A stretch of 49,502 nt of DNA from Cyclobacteriaceae bacterium (GTDB lineage Bacteria > Bacteroidota > Bacteroidia > Cytophagales > Cyclobacteriaceae): assembly GCA_015488485.1 (NCBI GenBank), contig WFNR01000164.1, positions 1-49,502 of the forward strand, read 5' to 3'. The notes below the pieces were generated by a model that was not told the origin of the DNA, ran no database searches, and worked only from the letters and a program-made list of their open reading frames with translations. The position numbers and the translations under genes are program-made. Shown here one piece after another: positions 1 to 7,570 of this stretch (the first letter of the stretch is position 1; each line of letters starts with the position of its first letter).

Positions 1-90
1 CCGGAAGGAAGCTGGCGAGAGATTGTAAAAGAAAATAAACTCAAATATCAAAACACCTTATTCCCGCAAATGCAGGGGGCTTACTTTTGA
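1..90 (+). CDS. C-terminal end of a truncated unknown protein
   Basis: From base 1 one frame is open for 29 codons and ends in TGA at 88-90. The residues (PEGSWREIVKEN... then FPQMQGAYF) look like ordinary protein rather than random translation, but no family is recognisable. The gene would run in from the left. It converges on the his operon, with about 260 non-coding bases between them. A 29-codon open stretch can occur by chance, so this is tentative. Confidence 0.4.
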   Translation, partial: PEGSWREIVKENKLKYQNTLFPQMQGAYF

Positions 91-352
91 CAAACCTGAA
101 AATTGGTATTGATAATCAACTAGTTAATTTTCAAAAAAGTATAAATTTAGGGTTTACCGGACAACAATGATTAATTTTGAAACAGGGTTATTAACATAGT
201 GTAAATAAAGCAGGCCGGACAGCTAATGACGAATCACAACAAACCGGCAGAATTTAATCCTTTCTGTTTAGCCCACTGGCTGTTGCCGCTTCTTTGCCAC
301 AGAAAAACGGCCGCCATTGGCGTGAAAGAAGTGTCTGCAACCTTGGTTTACT
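91..352. other. Intergenic region downstream of the his operon
   Basis: AT-rich, gene-free sequence between the truncated left gene and the end of hisIE. Small open frames here have no codon-like composition. On the minus strand a short hairpin (CGCC ATT GGCG, 312-322) is followed a few bases on by a T-run (complement of 303-307). It could be a weak terminator for the his operon, but the stem is only 4 bp. Confidence 0.4.
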
Positions 353-943
353 TTATTTTTTTCTGGCAGCCAGCGTCTGCTCAATTTCTTCCAGTTTTAC
401 CCCTTTGGCTTTGAGCAACACCAATAAATGGTACAACAAATCAGCCACCTCATTTCTAAAAGGTTCCACCTTATCATCCTTTGCAGCAATCACCGTTTCT
501 ATGGCTTCTTCACCTACCTTCTGGGCAATTCTATTCAATCCTTGCGAGAACAGTTTGACTGTATAAGAGTCTTCCGGCAATGATGCCAGGCGTTGTGCTA
601 TGGCATATTCCAGCCTGTACAGAAAGCCCTTTGCCGACTCTGCGCCAAAGCAAGAATAGCTGCCCGTATGGCACACGGGGCCGCCAGGAGTTACCTTAAT
701 CAACAGAGCATCATTATCACAATCCGGCAGTATTTGATTTACATACAAATAATTCCCTGAAGTTTCTCCCTTGGTCCAGAGCCGTCCTTTTGTCCTGCTG
801 AAGAAAGTCACTCGCCCTTCTTCACAGGTTTTATGGTAAGCGGCCTCATTCATATAGCCTACCATAAGTACTTGTTGGGTCTGGCTGTGTTGTATCACGG
901 CCGGCAGTAGTCCGTTGCCTTTGTTAAAGTTTAAGTTGGTCAT
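353..943 (-). CDS. hisIE: Bifunctional phosphoribosyl-AMP cyclohydrolase / phosphoribosyl-ATP pyrophosphatase
   Basis: Catalyses steps 2 and 3 of histidine synthesis in the cytoplasm: PR-ATP is hydrolysed to PR-AMP (HisE part), and the PR-AMP ring is then opened (HisI part). The HisI domain is residues 1-~110. It has the SRTKGRLWTKGETSGN motif at 49-64, the metal-binding DCDND at 74-78, and the probable zinc ligands C75, C91 and C98. The HisE domain (~125-196) has the GEEAIET helix at 144-150 and the EVADLLYHLL helix at 165-174. At 196 aa it is normal for the fused form. It is the last gene of the his operon, 12 bases after hisF. Start is the ATG at 943. Confidence 0.97.
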   Translation of the reverse strand: MTNLNFNKGNGLLPAVIQHSQTQQVLMVGYMNEAAYHKTCEEGRVTFFSRTKGRLWTKGETSGNYLYVNQILPDCDNDALLIKVTPGGPVCHTGSYSCFGAESAKGFLYRLEYAIAQRLASLPEDSYTVKLFSQGLNRIAQKVGEEAIETVIAAKDDKVEPFRNEVADLLYHLLVLLKAKGVKLEEIEQTLAARKK

Positions 944-955
944 CTCTCCTGGTTT

Positions 956-1711
956 TTAAAGTCGTACGGGTATTTTGTGTTTATGCAAGTAGGATTTCAG
1001 TGTGGGAATGGATACCTCTCCGAAATGGAATATACTGGCAGCTAAAGCTCCGGTGGCAGTTGTTTGCTGAAAAAGGGTGGCAAAATGTGCTTCAGAACCA
1101 GCGCCTCCCGAGGCTATAACCGGCAAGTGTACTGCCGTTGTCACCCGGCTGGTAAGCTCCAGGGCAAACCCGCCTTTGGTGCCATCGTGCGCCATAGAGG
1201 TCAGTAATATTTCTCCGGCACCACGCTGCGCTACCTCCCTGGCCCATGTAACTACCGGTAAAGAAGTAACTCTCCGGCCACCATGGGTAAATACCCGCCA
1301 TTGGCCATTTGCAAGACCGGCATCAATGGCCACCACTATGCATTGGCTGCCAAATTCACGGGCAAGTTCAGTTATCAAAGCCGGCCGTTGTACAGCGGCT
1401 GTATTTACACTTATTTTATCGGCCCCGGCATAGATGAGTTGGCGGGCATCTTCCACATTGCCAATACCACCGCCTACGGTAAATGGCAGGTTAAGTTGCC
1501 GGGCTATCCGTCTTACCAGGGCCAGCCAGGCCTGACGGTTTTCTATGGTAGCGGTAATATCAAGGAAAACCAATTCGTCAGCGCCTTGCTCTACATATTT
1601 CTTGCTCAGTTCAAGCGGATCGCCACTGTCCTGCAGGCCACGGAAATTGACACCTTTTACGGTGCGGCCATTCATAATATCCAAACAGGGTATGATTCTT
1701 TTTTTCAACAT
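956..1711 (-). CDS. hisF: Imidazole glycerol phosphate synthase, cyclase subunit
   Basis: Forms imidazole glycerol phosphate and AICAR from PRFAR, using ammonia channelled from HisH. It is a (beta/alpha)8 barrel of 251 aa, the usual length. The catalytic aspartates are in place: D11 in IIPCLDI and D130 in VVAIDAG. The phosphate-binding GGGIGNVEDAR segment is at 80-90 and a second phosphate site (VIASGGAGS) lies near the C-terminus. It overlaps hisA by 7 bases and precedes hisIE, so translation is probably coupled. Confidence 0.98.
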   Translation of the reverse strand: MLKKRIIPCLDIMNGRTVKGVNFRGLQDSGDPLELSKKYVEQGADELVFLDITATIENRQAWLALVRRIARQLNLPFTVGGGIGNVEDARQLIYAGADKISVNTAAVQRPALITELAREFGSQCIVVAIDAGLANGQWRVFTHGGRRVTSLPVVTWAREVAQRGAGEILLTSMAHDGTKGGFALELTSRVTTAVHLPVIASGGAGSEAHFATLFQQTTATGALAASIFHFGEVSIPTLKSYLHKHKIPVRL

Positions 1712-2418
1712 AAATTTACCAGTTCATCAAGTGTAAGACGTCCCTCATACAGCGCTTTGCCAATTATTGCTGCTTCACAGCCGCTTTGTTTTAATGCCTG
1801 CAAATCAGCTATCGAAGACACCCCGCCACTGGCAATAAGACTTACCTTACAAGTTGACAGTATGTCTTTATAAAGTGACACAGCCGGCCCTGCAAGCATA
1901 CCATCCCGGCTAATGTCGGTACTGAGCACATAGCGCACACCTTGCTGCTCGTAGTCGGCTATAAAGTCCACCACATCCAATTCGGTATTTGCCAACCAAC
2001 CGGCAGACTTTACCTGACGATTGCGACTGTCGGCAGCCAGAATTACCCGCTGTGGCCCATATTGTGCCAGCCAACGTGCAAATATATCAGGCCGGCTTAC
2101 CGCTACGCTACCTACCACTACCTGTGCGGCACCACTTTCAAAGGCCATGCGTAGCGCTTCATCATTATGCAGCCCTCCGCCAAAATCAATTTGCAAATCG
2201 GTGGCATGGCTAATCTGCTCCAGCACTTTATAATTAACTACTTTCCCCTGGCGGGCGCCATCCAAATCTACCAGATGCAGGTGGCGCAGACCACTATCGG
2301 CAAATCTTTTAGCCATCTCCACCGGATTTTCATGATAAACTTTGGCGGTAGTAAACCGCCCCTTTTGCAGGCGCACACATTTGCCGTCCAGGATATCTAT
2401 TGCAGGTATTATTCTCAT
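1705..2418 (-). CDS. hisA: ProFAR isomerase (phosphoribosylformimino-AICAR-P isomerase)
   Basis: Carries out the Amadori-type isomerisation of ProFAR to PRFAR. It is a half-barrel-duplicated TIM barrel of 237 aa, normal for HisA. Catalytic D8 lies in IIPAIDILDGKCVRL and D130 in VILAADSR. Phosphate-binding glycine motifs are DFGGGLHN (78-85) and LIASGGVSS. It overlaps hisH by 4 bases (ATGA) and hisF by 7. HisA and HisF are homologous; the shorter length, the DGKCVRLQKG motif and the gene order settle the assignment. Confidence 0.97.
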   Translation of the reverse strand: MRIIPAIDILDGKCVRLQKGRFTTAKVYHENPVEMAKRFADSGLRHLHLVDLDGARQGKVVNYKVLEQISHATDLQIDFGGGLHNDEALRMAFESGAAQVVVGSVAVSRPDIFARWLAQYGPQRVILAADSRNRQVKSAGWLANTELDVVDFIADYEQQGVRYVLSTDISRDGMLAGPAVSLYKDILSTCKVSLIASGGVSSIADLQALKQSGCEAAIIGKALYEGRLTLDELVNLC

Positions 2419-3002
2419 AGTTTCAGAAAGTTTTGCAGGACTTGTTCTCCCGTTGCAGCCGATTTTTCGGGATGGAACTGGGTAGCATAAAAATTATCCT
2501 TGTGCAGGGCTGCACTAAAAGTAACCCCATAACGGGCCGTAGCAATGGTATGGCTGCATACCCTGGCGTAGTAGGAATGCACGTAATACAGGTCATCCTG
2601 CCGGTTGACACCCCGGAGTAATTCATTGGGCGTGCCCGGCAGGTCACTGAAATTGTTCCACCCCATATGCGGCACTATGCTGCCGGCCGGAAAAGGTTCT
2701 ACCACAGTATCAAATACCCCGAGGCAGGCAGTATAACCCTCTGCACTATAACGACACAGCAATTGCAGCCCCAAACAAATTGCCAACACGGGCTGTTGAA
2801 GGGACAAAATTGTGTTATCGAGTTGGTGTGCCCGCAAATAAGACATGGCCGAAGCCGCCTCGCCAACTCCCGGAAAAATCACTTTGTCGGCCTGCCTGAT
2901 AGCATTAGGGTCGTTGGTAATGATGCTTTTATAACCAAGCCGGTCAAGGGCATTTTGCACCGAACCTATATTGCCGGCATTGTATTTTATTATGGCTATC
3001 AT
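2415..3002 (-). CDS. hisH: Imidazole glycerol phosphate synthase, glutamine amidotransferase subunit
   Basis: Class I glutaminase that releases ammonia from glutamine for HisF. At 195 aa it has the expected triad: nucleophile C76 in AICLGLQLL, then H177 and E179 in QFHPEKS. The oxyanion region PGVGEA is at 44-49. The nucleophile motif reads CLGLQ rather than the more common CLGMQ, a conservative change. Overlaps of 4 bases with both hisB and hisA imply strict translational coupling. Confidence 0.97.
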   Translation of the reverse strand: MIAIIKYNAGNIGSVQNALDRLGYKSIITNDPNAIRQADKVIFPGVGEAASAMSYLRAHQLDNTILSLQQPVLAICLGLQLLCRYSAEGYTACLGVFDTVVEPFPAGSIVPHMGWNNFSDLPGTPNELLRGVNRQDDLYYVHSYYARVCSHTIATARYGVTFSAALHKDNFYATQFHPEKSAATGEQVLQNFLKL

Positions 3003-4087
3003 AGCTGTCCTTTTGTGCTGGGTATGGTGGTTTTGCCACTGCGGGCCACGGCCATTTGCAAAGCTTTGCCAAAGGCCTTGAAAACAGCCTCTATTTTGTG
3101 GTGTTCATTACGGCCGGTAGCAGTAATGTGCAAGGTACAGCAAGCTGCATCGCTAAAAGACTTGAAAAAATGTTCAAACATTTCCGTGGGCATATCACCG
3201 ATTTTTTCACGCTTGAAGTCAGCCTGCCAAACCAGATACGGCCGACCGCTGAAATCAACAGCCACCTGGGCCAGGGCCTCATCCATGGGCAACACAAACC
3301 CATAGCGTTCTATGCCTTTTTTGTTGCCCAGCGCCCGATCGATGGCCATGCCCAGCGTCAGTGCCGTGTCTTCTATGGTGTGGTGCTCATCTACATGCAA
3401 GTCGCCTTGTGCCTGCAAGGTGATATCAAGTTGGCCATGGCGAGCCACTTGCTCCAGCATATGATCGAAGAAACCCAGCCCTGTAGCTATATCGGACTGG
3501 CCACTACCATCCAGGTCAACAAGGGTTGTGATAACAGTTTCGTTGGTTTTACGGCTGGCCTTGCCCTGTCGTGGACGCTTTTTTAGAAAACGGTAAATCT
3601 CGGCCCAACTGGTAGTTGTCAAAGCTGCCTGCTGGCACTGCCGGCCGAGGAATATTCCCTGCGCTCCCAGGTTTTTTGCCAGTTGTATGTCGCTCAAGCG
3701 GTCGCCTATCACAAACGAGCCCGGGAGGTCATAAGGGCCATGCAGGTATTTGCCCAGCATACCGGTGCCGGGTTTACGTGTAGGCGCTTTTTCTGCCGGC
3801 AGACTACGATCGATAAAAATATCAGCAAAGGTTATCCCTTCGTTGGCAAAGGCTTTTATTATGGCATTATGAACCGGCCAGAATTTTTCTTCGGGAAAAG
3901 CAGGTGTACCCAGCCCATCCTGGTTGGTAACCATCACCAACTCGTAATCCAGCTCCGTAGCAATACGTGCCAGCCACTGAAAGACACCGGGATAAAATTC
4001 GAGCTTTTCGAAACTATCCAGTTGCTTATCCTCCGGTGGCTCTACAACCAACGTGCCATCCCTGTCTATAAACAATACCTTTTGCAT
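2999..4087 (-). CDS. hisB: Bifunctional histidinol-phosphatase / imidazoleglycerol-phosphate dehydratase
   Basis: Fusion of a HAD phosphatase (residues 1-~165, histidinol phosphate to histidinol) with an IGP dehydratase (~178-362). HAD motif I is FIDRDGT with nucleophile D8 and acid/base D10; VTNQDG and VIGDRLSD are the later HAD motifs. The dehydratase part has the metal-binding GFFDHML and [10 protein letters not shown] motifs. The zinc-binding Cys/His loop of the E. coli HisB phosphatase domain is absent: the aligned residues D93, S95, A101 and T103 sit in [16 protein letters not shown]. One base separates it from hisC and 4 bases overlap hisH. Confidence 0.96.
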   Translation of the reverse strand: MQKVLFIDRDGTLVVEPPEDKQLDSFEKLEFYPGVFQWLARIATELDYELVMVTNQDGLGTPAFPEEKFWPVHNAIIKAFANEGITFADIFIDRSLPAEKAPTRKPGTGMLGKYLHGPYDLPGSFVIGDRLSDIQLAKNLGAQGIFLGRQCQQAALTTTSWAEIYRFLKKRPRQGKASRKTNETVITTLVDLDGSGQSDIATGLGFFDHMLEQVARHGQLDITLQAQGDLHVDEHHTIEDTALTLGMAIDRALGNKKGIERYGFVLPMDEALAQVAVDFSGRPYLVWQADFKREKIGDMPTEMFEHFFKSFSDAACCTLHITATGRNEHHKIEAVFKAFGKALQMAVARSGKTTIPSTKGQL

Positions 4088-4088
4088 A

Positions 4089-5114
4089 CTATCTTTCTTT
4101 GAGTGTTTTCAATAGCAATTCATTCTGTTGTGGCGTGCCAACAGTAACGCGCAGGCAATCCGCAAGTGGTGCAGCCATTTGCCGTACCAGAATACCCGCC
4201 TGGCGCAAACGGCTATGGATTGCAGGCGCATCTTGCCAGCGGACCAGTAAAAAATTGGCCGCAGAAGGATACACCTGCCGTACAAATGGCAGTTGCAGCA
4301 ATGCCTGACGGAGTTTTTCGCGCTCCCGGATAATCAGGTCGGTTTGCGCTTGCCGCCCCTCCTGATCGACCAGTAGTTTAAGCGCCAGGTGCTGACTCAG
4401 GGCATTTACATTGTAAGGGTATTTAATTTTATTCAATACCTCTATCACTTGCCTGTGTGCAAATGCCAGGCCCACCCTGAGACCAGCCATACCATAGGCC
4501 TTACTTAATGTCTGCAGCACTACCAGATTGGGAGAGGCGGCCAACCGGCTCAAGGCACTGGGCGCTGCGGCAAAGTCAATGTAAGCTTCATCCACCACCA
4601 CCAGGCCGTTAAACAATCCGGCTATCTCACTGATGCGCTGTAAATTGATTAGATTGCCGGTAGGGTTATTGGGCGAACAAAGGAATATAATACCCGGTGA
4701 GGTAAGTTGACGGCTGATTTGCCGGATGTCAGGCAAGTCAAAATCCTCCACCAGAGGTATTTCAACCACCTCCACATTATTTAGCCGGGCCACAACCCGG
4801 TACATGCCAAAAGTTGGCGGAAAGAAATACACCCGGTCTTTACCCGGCTCACAGAAAGCCCTCACCAGCAAATCTATGGCTTCATCACTACCATTGCCTA
4901 TAAAAATTTGTTCGGGGTTGATGCCCTTTATTTCAGCAATAGTCTCTTTTAATGAAGTTTGATAAGGATCGGGATAGCGGTTGTACCCTGTATCAAAGGG
5001 GTTCTCATTCGCATCAAGCAGTATGGCAGTACTATCATAAACAGCTCCCCTTGCCGATTGATACGGTTGCAGCGCCCGGATATTGGGTCTGACAAGACTA
5101 TTCAGGTCAATCAT
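4089..5114 (-). CDS. hisC: Histidinol-phosphate aminotransferase
   Basis: PLP-dependent fold-type I aminotransferase converting imidazole acetol phosphate plus glutamate to histidinol phosphate. At 341 aa it is within the family range. The PLP lysine is K205 in [10 protein letters not shown]. The N-terminal DANENPF motif (34-40), the GNGSDEAID cofactor loop (73-81), SPNNPTG (147-153) and VVDEAYIDF (173-181) are all present. It overlaps hisD by 8 bases and is one base from hisB. Position in the operon separates it from other class I/II aminotransferases. Confidence 0.96.
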   Translation of the reverse strand: MIDLNSLVRPNIRALQPYQSARGAVYDSTAILLDANENPFDTGYNRYPDPYQTSLKETIAEIKGINPEQIFIGNGSDEAIDLLVRAFCEPGKDRVYFFPPTFGMYRVVARLNNVEVVEIPLVEDFDLPDIRQISRQLTSPGIIFLCSPNNPTGNLINLQRISEIAGLFNGLVVVDEAYIDFAAAPSALSRLAASPNLVVLQTLSKAYGMAGLRVGLAFAHRQVIEVLNKIKYPYNVNALSQHLALKLLVDQEGRQAQTDLIIREREKLRQALLQLPFVRQVYPSAANFLLVRWQDAPAIHSRLRQAGILVRQMAAPLADCLRVTVGTPQQNELLLKTLKER

Positions 5115-6396
5115 TGCTTGTATTGTTAAGTCTTATGGTAACGGCATTTTTATGCGCCTGCAGCTGTTCGGCTTCGGCCATCACGGTCACTGTATTACCG
5201 ATTGCCTGTAAGCCTTGCCGGCTGAGTTGCTGAAAGGTAATTTTCTTGACAAAGCTGTCTAGCGCGACCCCACTATAACTTTTAGCCCAGCCATTGGTAG
5301 GCAGGGTGTGATTGGTGCCGGTGGCATAATCACCGGCACTCTCGCAACTATAGTGTCCTACAAACACCGAGCCGGCATTGATCACCTCATCGGCATAGAT
5401 TTCGGCCTCATCCAGCGCCAGAATAAGATGCTCAGGAGCATACCGATTGCTAAACTGCAAGCACTCTTGCAGGTTGTCGAAGCAAATGGCATAACTTTTT
5501 TGTAAGGCCTGACGGGCCAGCGACTGGCGCGGCAATTGGTTAAGCTGGTTGTCCAATGCCCGCAGAGCAGCCTGTAACACCGGCATATGGTTGCTCAGTA
5601 AAATCACCTGACTGTCTGCACCATGCTCGGCTTGCGATAAAAGGTCGGCTGCCAGGTAATCAGGATTGGCTGTTTCATCGGCTATTATAAGCACCTCACT
5701 GGGGCCAGCGGGCATATCTATGGCCACGCCTTGCTGTTGAATCAACTCTTTGGCTTTGGTTACATATTGATTGCCGGGGCCAAAGATTTTATACACCTGT
5801 GGTATGGTTTCCGTACCATAGGCCATGGCCGCTATGGCCTGGGCGCCACCTACTTTATAAACTTGCCTTAACCCCAGCAAACCGGCCGTATAAAGTACAG
5901 CCGGATGCAAACGGCCATCGGGGCCAGGGGGTGAGCACACTGCTATTGTCCGGCAACCGGCCAATAAGGCCGGAGTGCCCAGCATCAGGAGGGTGGAAAA
6001 CAAGGGAGCCGAACCACCCGGTATATAGAGGCCTACCTTTTCAATAGCAACACTCTTGCGCCAACAACGGATACCCGTTGCCGGAGTAATCACCTCAGGC
6101 GAATCTTGCTGGGCTGCATGAAACCGGCCGATATTTTCCCGGGCTACCGTAATGGCCTCCTGCAGGCTCCCGGGTACCTGGCTGGCAGCCTCTTCCATTT
6201 CTGCCTGCGACACTTGTATATCCGTCAGTTCCACTCCGTCAAACTGCCGGGCATAGGCACGGAGCGCCTGATCTCTGCCAGTACGAACGGCCGCCAGAAT
6301 AGCGCTCACCTTTTTGGTAAGCTCTGTGTCATCAAGCAACGGGCGCTGCATAATGGCCGGCCACTCTTCTCTTGAAGGTTTTTTGAGTAGTATCAT
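5107..6396 (-). CDS. hisD: Histidinol dehydrogenase
   Basis: Zinc- and NAD-dependent enzyme that oxidises L-histidinol twice to give histidine. At 429 aa the length is typical. Likely zinc ligands are Q255 and H258 (SQAEHGADSQ), D356 (SAGDYATG) and H415. The catalytic pair E322-H323 lies in the PEHLILAL motif. The FGPGNQYVTKAK signature is at 205-216. The ATG shares its A with the hisG stop (TAATG), and the 3' end overlaps hisC by 8 bases. Confidence 0.97.
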   Translation of the reverse strand: MILLKKPSREEWPAIMQRPLLDDTELTKKVSAILAAVRTGRDQALRAYARQFDGVELTDIQVSQAEMEEAASQVPGSLQEAITVARENIGRFHAAQQDSPEVITPATGIRCWRKSVAIEKVGLYIPGGSAPLFSTLLMLGTPALLAGCRTIAVCSPPGPDGRLHPAVLYTAGLLGLRQVYKVGGAQAIAAMAYGTETIPQVYKIFGPGNQYVTKAKELIQQQGVAIDMPAGPSEVLIIADETANPDYLAADLLSQAEHGADSQVILLSNHMPVLQAALRALDNQLNQLPRQSLARQALQKSYAICFDNLQECLQFSNRYAPEHLILALDEAEIYADEVINAGSVFVGHYSCESAGDYATGTNHTLPTNGWAKSYSGVALDSFVKKITFQQLSRQGLQAIGNTVTVMAEAEQLQAHKNAVTIRLNNTSND

Positions 6397-7253
6397 TATA
6401 TTATCATTTTATCAATCGGAATCACCAAAATACCCTCGGCTCCGGCTGCCTGAAGCTCATCTATCACCTGCCACAAGCGGTCTTCAGCTATCACCGAGTG
6501 CAACGATGACCAACCTTCCTGCGCCAACGGCAATACCGTAGGGCTTCGCAACACCGGCAGAATCCGTGAAATGGCCGGCACTTTAGCGGTTGGCACATTC
6601 ATCAAAATATAGCGGTGGCCGGCAGCCCGCAACACTGCTCTGATGCGAAACAGCAACTTATCCAGCAAGGCAGACTTGTCAGGAGCAAGCCGGCTACCCC
6701 TGGCCAGTACCGCTTCCGATTCCAGAATAGTATGCATTTCCCGCAGACCGTTTTTAAACAAGGTACTTCCCGAACTCACCAAATCGCAAATACCATCGGC
6801 CAGGCCGATATTCGGAGCAATTTCTACCGAGCCGGATATTTTGTGTATTTCGGCTTGTATATTGTGCGACTGCAGGAAACGTCTTAATGTATTGGGGTAG
6901 GAAGTAGCTATCTTTTTGCCGGCAAAAAAAGACAGGTCTTCGGTCTCTATGTCTTTGGGTACCGCCAGGCACAGCCGGCAACGCGAAAACCCCAGATGTT
7001 CCACTACCTTTACTTTCTTCTGCTGCTCAACCAGAATATTCTTGCCGACAATACCGATGTCAGCTACCCCGTCTTCCAGATATTGTGGAATGTCGGCATT
7101 GCGCAGATACAGTACTTCCAGAGGAAAGTTGCGGGCGCTGACTTTGAGTTTTTCCTCACCGTTTTCTATGGCAATACCACAGTTGCGCAGCAATCTGATA
7201 GATTCTTCGCTCAGTCTGCCTTGTTTTTGAAGTGCAATTTTCAGTTTACTCAT
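6396..7253 (-). CDS. hisG: ATP phosphoribosyltransferase, long form
   Basis: First and committed step of histidine synthesis: ATP plus PRPP gives PR-ATP. The 285-aa length and the C-terminal ~75 residues (from about VLRSPTVLPL to VIPIDKMII) show the long HisG with a regulatory domain, which is normally feedback-inhibited by histidine and needs no HisZ. The N-terminal KIALQKQGRLSEES, the DIGIVGKN loop and the PRPP-binding segment (SSGSTLFKNGLR) are visible. It is the first structural gene of the operon and lies ~40 bases after the attenuator terminator, so its transcription is probably under leader control. Confidence 0.97.
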   Translation of the reverse strand: MSKLKIALQKQGRLSEESIRLLRNCGIAIENGEEKLKVSARNFPLEVLYLRNADIPQYLEDGVADIGIVGKNILVEQQKKVKVVEHLGFSRCRLCLAVPKDIETEDLSFFAGKKIATSYPNTLRRFLQSHNIQAEIHKISGSVEIAPNIGLADGICDLVSSGSTLFKNGLREMHTILESEAVLARGSRLAPDKSALLDKLLFRIRAVLRAAGHRYILMNVPTAKVPAISRILPVLRSPTVLPLAQEGWSSLHSVIAEDRLWQVIDELQAAGAEGILVIPIDKMII

Positions 7254-7294
7254 GCCTGTGGGTTTGTGCCCGAGTAAACCTGAAGGGGAGATAT

Positions 7295-7330
7295 AAAAAA
7301 AACCCGCCAGACTTACTCAGGCGGGTTTTT
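7295..7330 (-). terminator. his operon attenuator terminator
   Basis: On the minus strand AAAAACCCGCC (7330-7320) pairs perfectly with GGCGGGTTTTT (7308-7298) around an 11-base loop, and the T-run continues to 7295. It lies between the leader peptide and hisG, where an operon-internal stop makes sense only as an attenuator. A competing pairing exists: CAGGCG in the leader coding region (7370-7365) is complementary to CGCCTG in the 5' arm (about 7323-7318). This gives a candidate antiterminator that could form when ribosomes stall at the His codons. The switch is inferred. Confidence 0.85.
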
Positions 7331-7352
7331 GGTCTATGCTTTTACACATACA

Positions 7353-7415
7353 TCATCCATCACTCGCCTGGAGGCCAGTATGAGTAGAATGATGATGTGA
7401 ATATATGCCGTTCAT
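7353..7415 (-). CDS. hisL: his leader peptide (20 aa, four His codons)
   Basis: A short frame starts with ATG at 7415-7413 and stops with TGA at 7355-7353. It encodes 20 residues beginning MNGIYSHHHSTHTG. Three consecutive CAT codons, then a fourth three codons later, are far more histidine than expected by chance. The frame sits directly upstream of an intrinsic terminator and hisG, matching histidine-operon leader peptides that sense charged tRNA-His through ribosome stalling. No Shine-Dalgarno is visible; AAATAAAAAA precedes the ATG, which is normal for this phylum. Confidence 0.85.
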   Translation of the reverse strand: MNGIYSHHHSTHTGLQASDG

Positions 7416-7432
7416 TTTTTTATTTGTGGGGG

Positions 7433-7440
7433 CAAATATA
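7433..7440 (-). promoter_or_regulatory. his operon promoter, -7 box TATATTTG
   Basis: On the minus strand TATATTTG is a perfect match to the Bacteroidota -7 consensus TAnnTTTG. It lies 17 bases upstream of the leader ATG, placing transcription start at about 7427. The -33 region is poor: at the expected distance there is only ATGG. The only other credible start signal for the his genes is absent, so this is the likely operon promoter. Confidence 0.6.
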
Positions 7441-7570
7441 AAACATCCCTTTTAAATTACCATAGCGCTTTACTTAGAGAAGCAAAGGCAAGGCGCAAAT
7501 CATTATATCTTTTCCAAAGGGCATGATTTCCCCGTTACCCTGGTGGACAAAAAAAGTAATGGTATTATTG

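Noticed and set aside
226-566. Plus-strand ORFs of 62 and 90 aa near the left end
   Set aside because: They overlap the hisIE 3' end or its downstream region and show no coding signature; hisIE on the opposite strand is certain.
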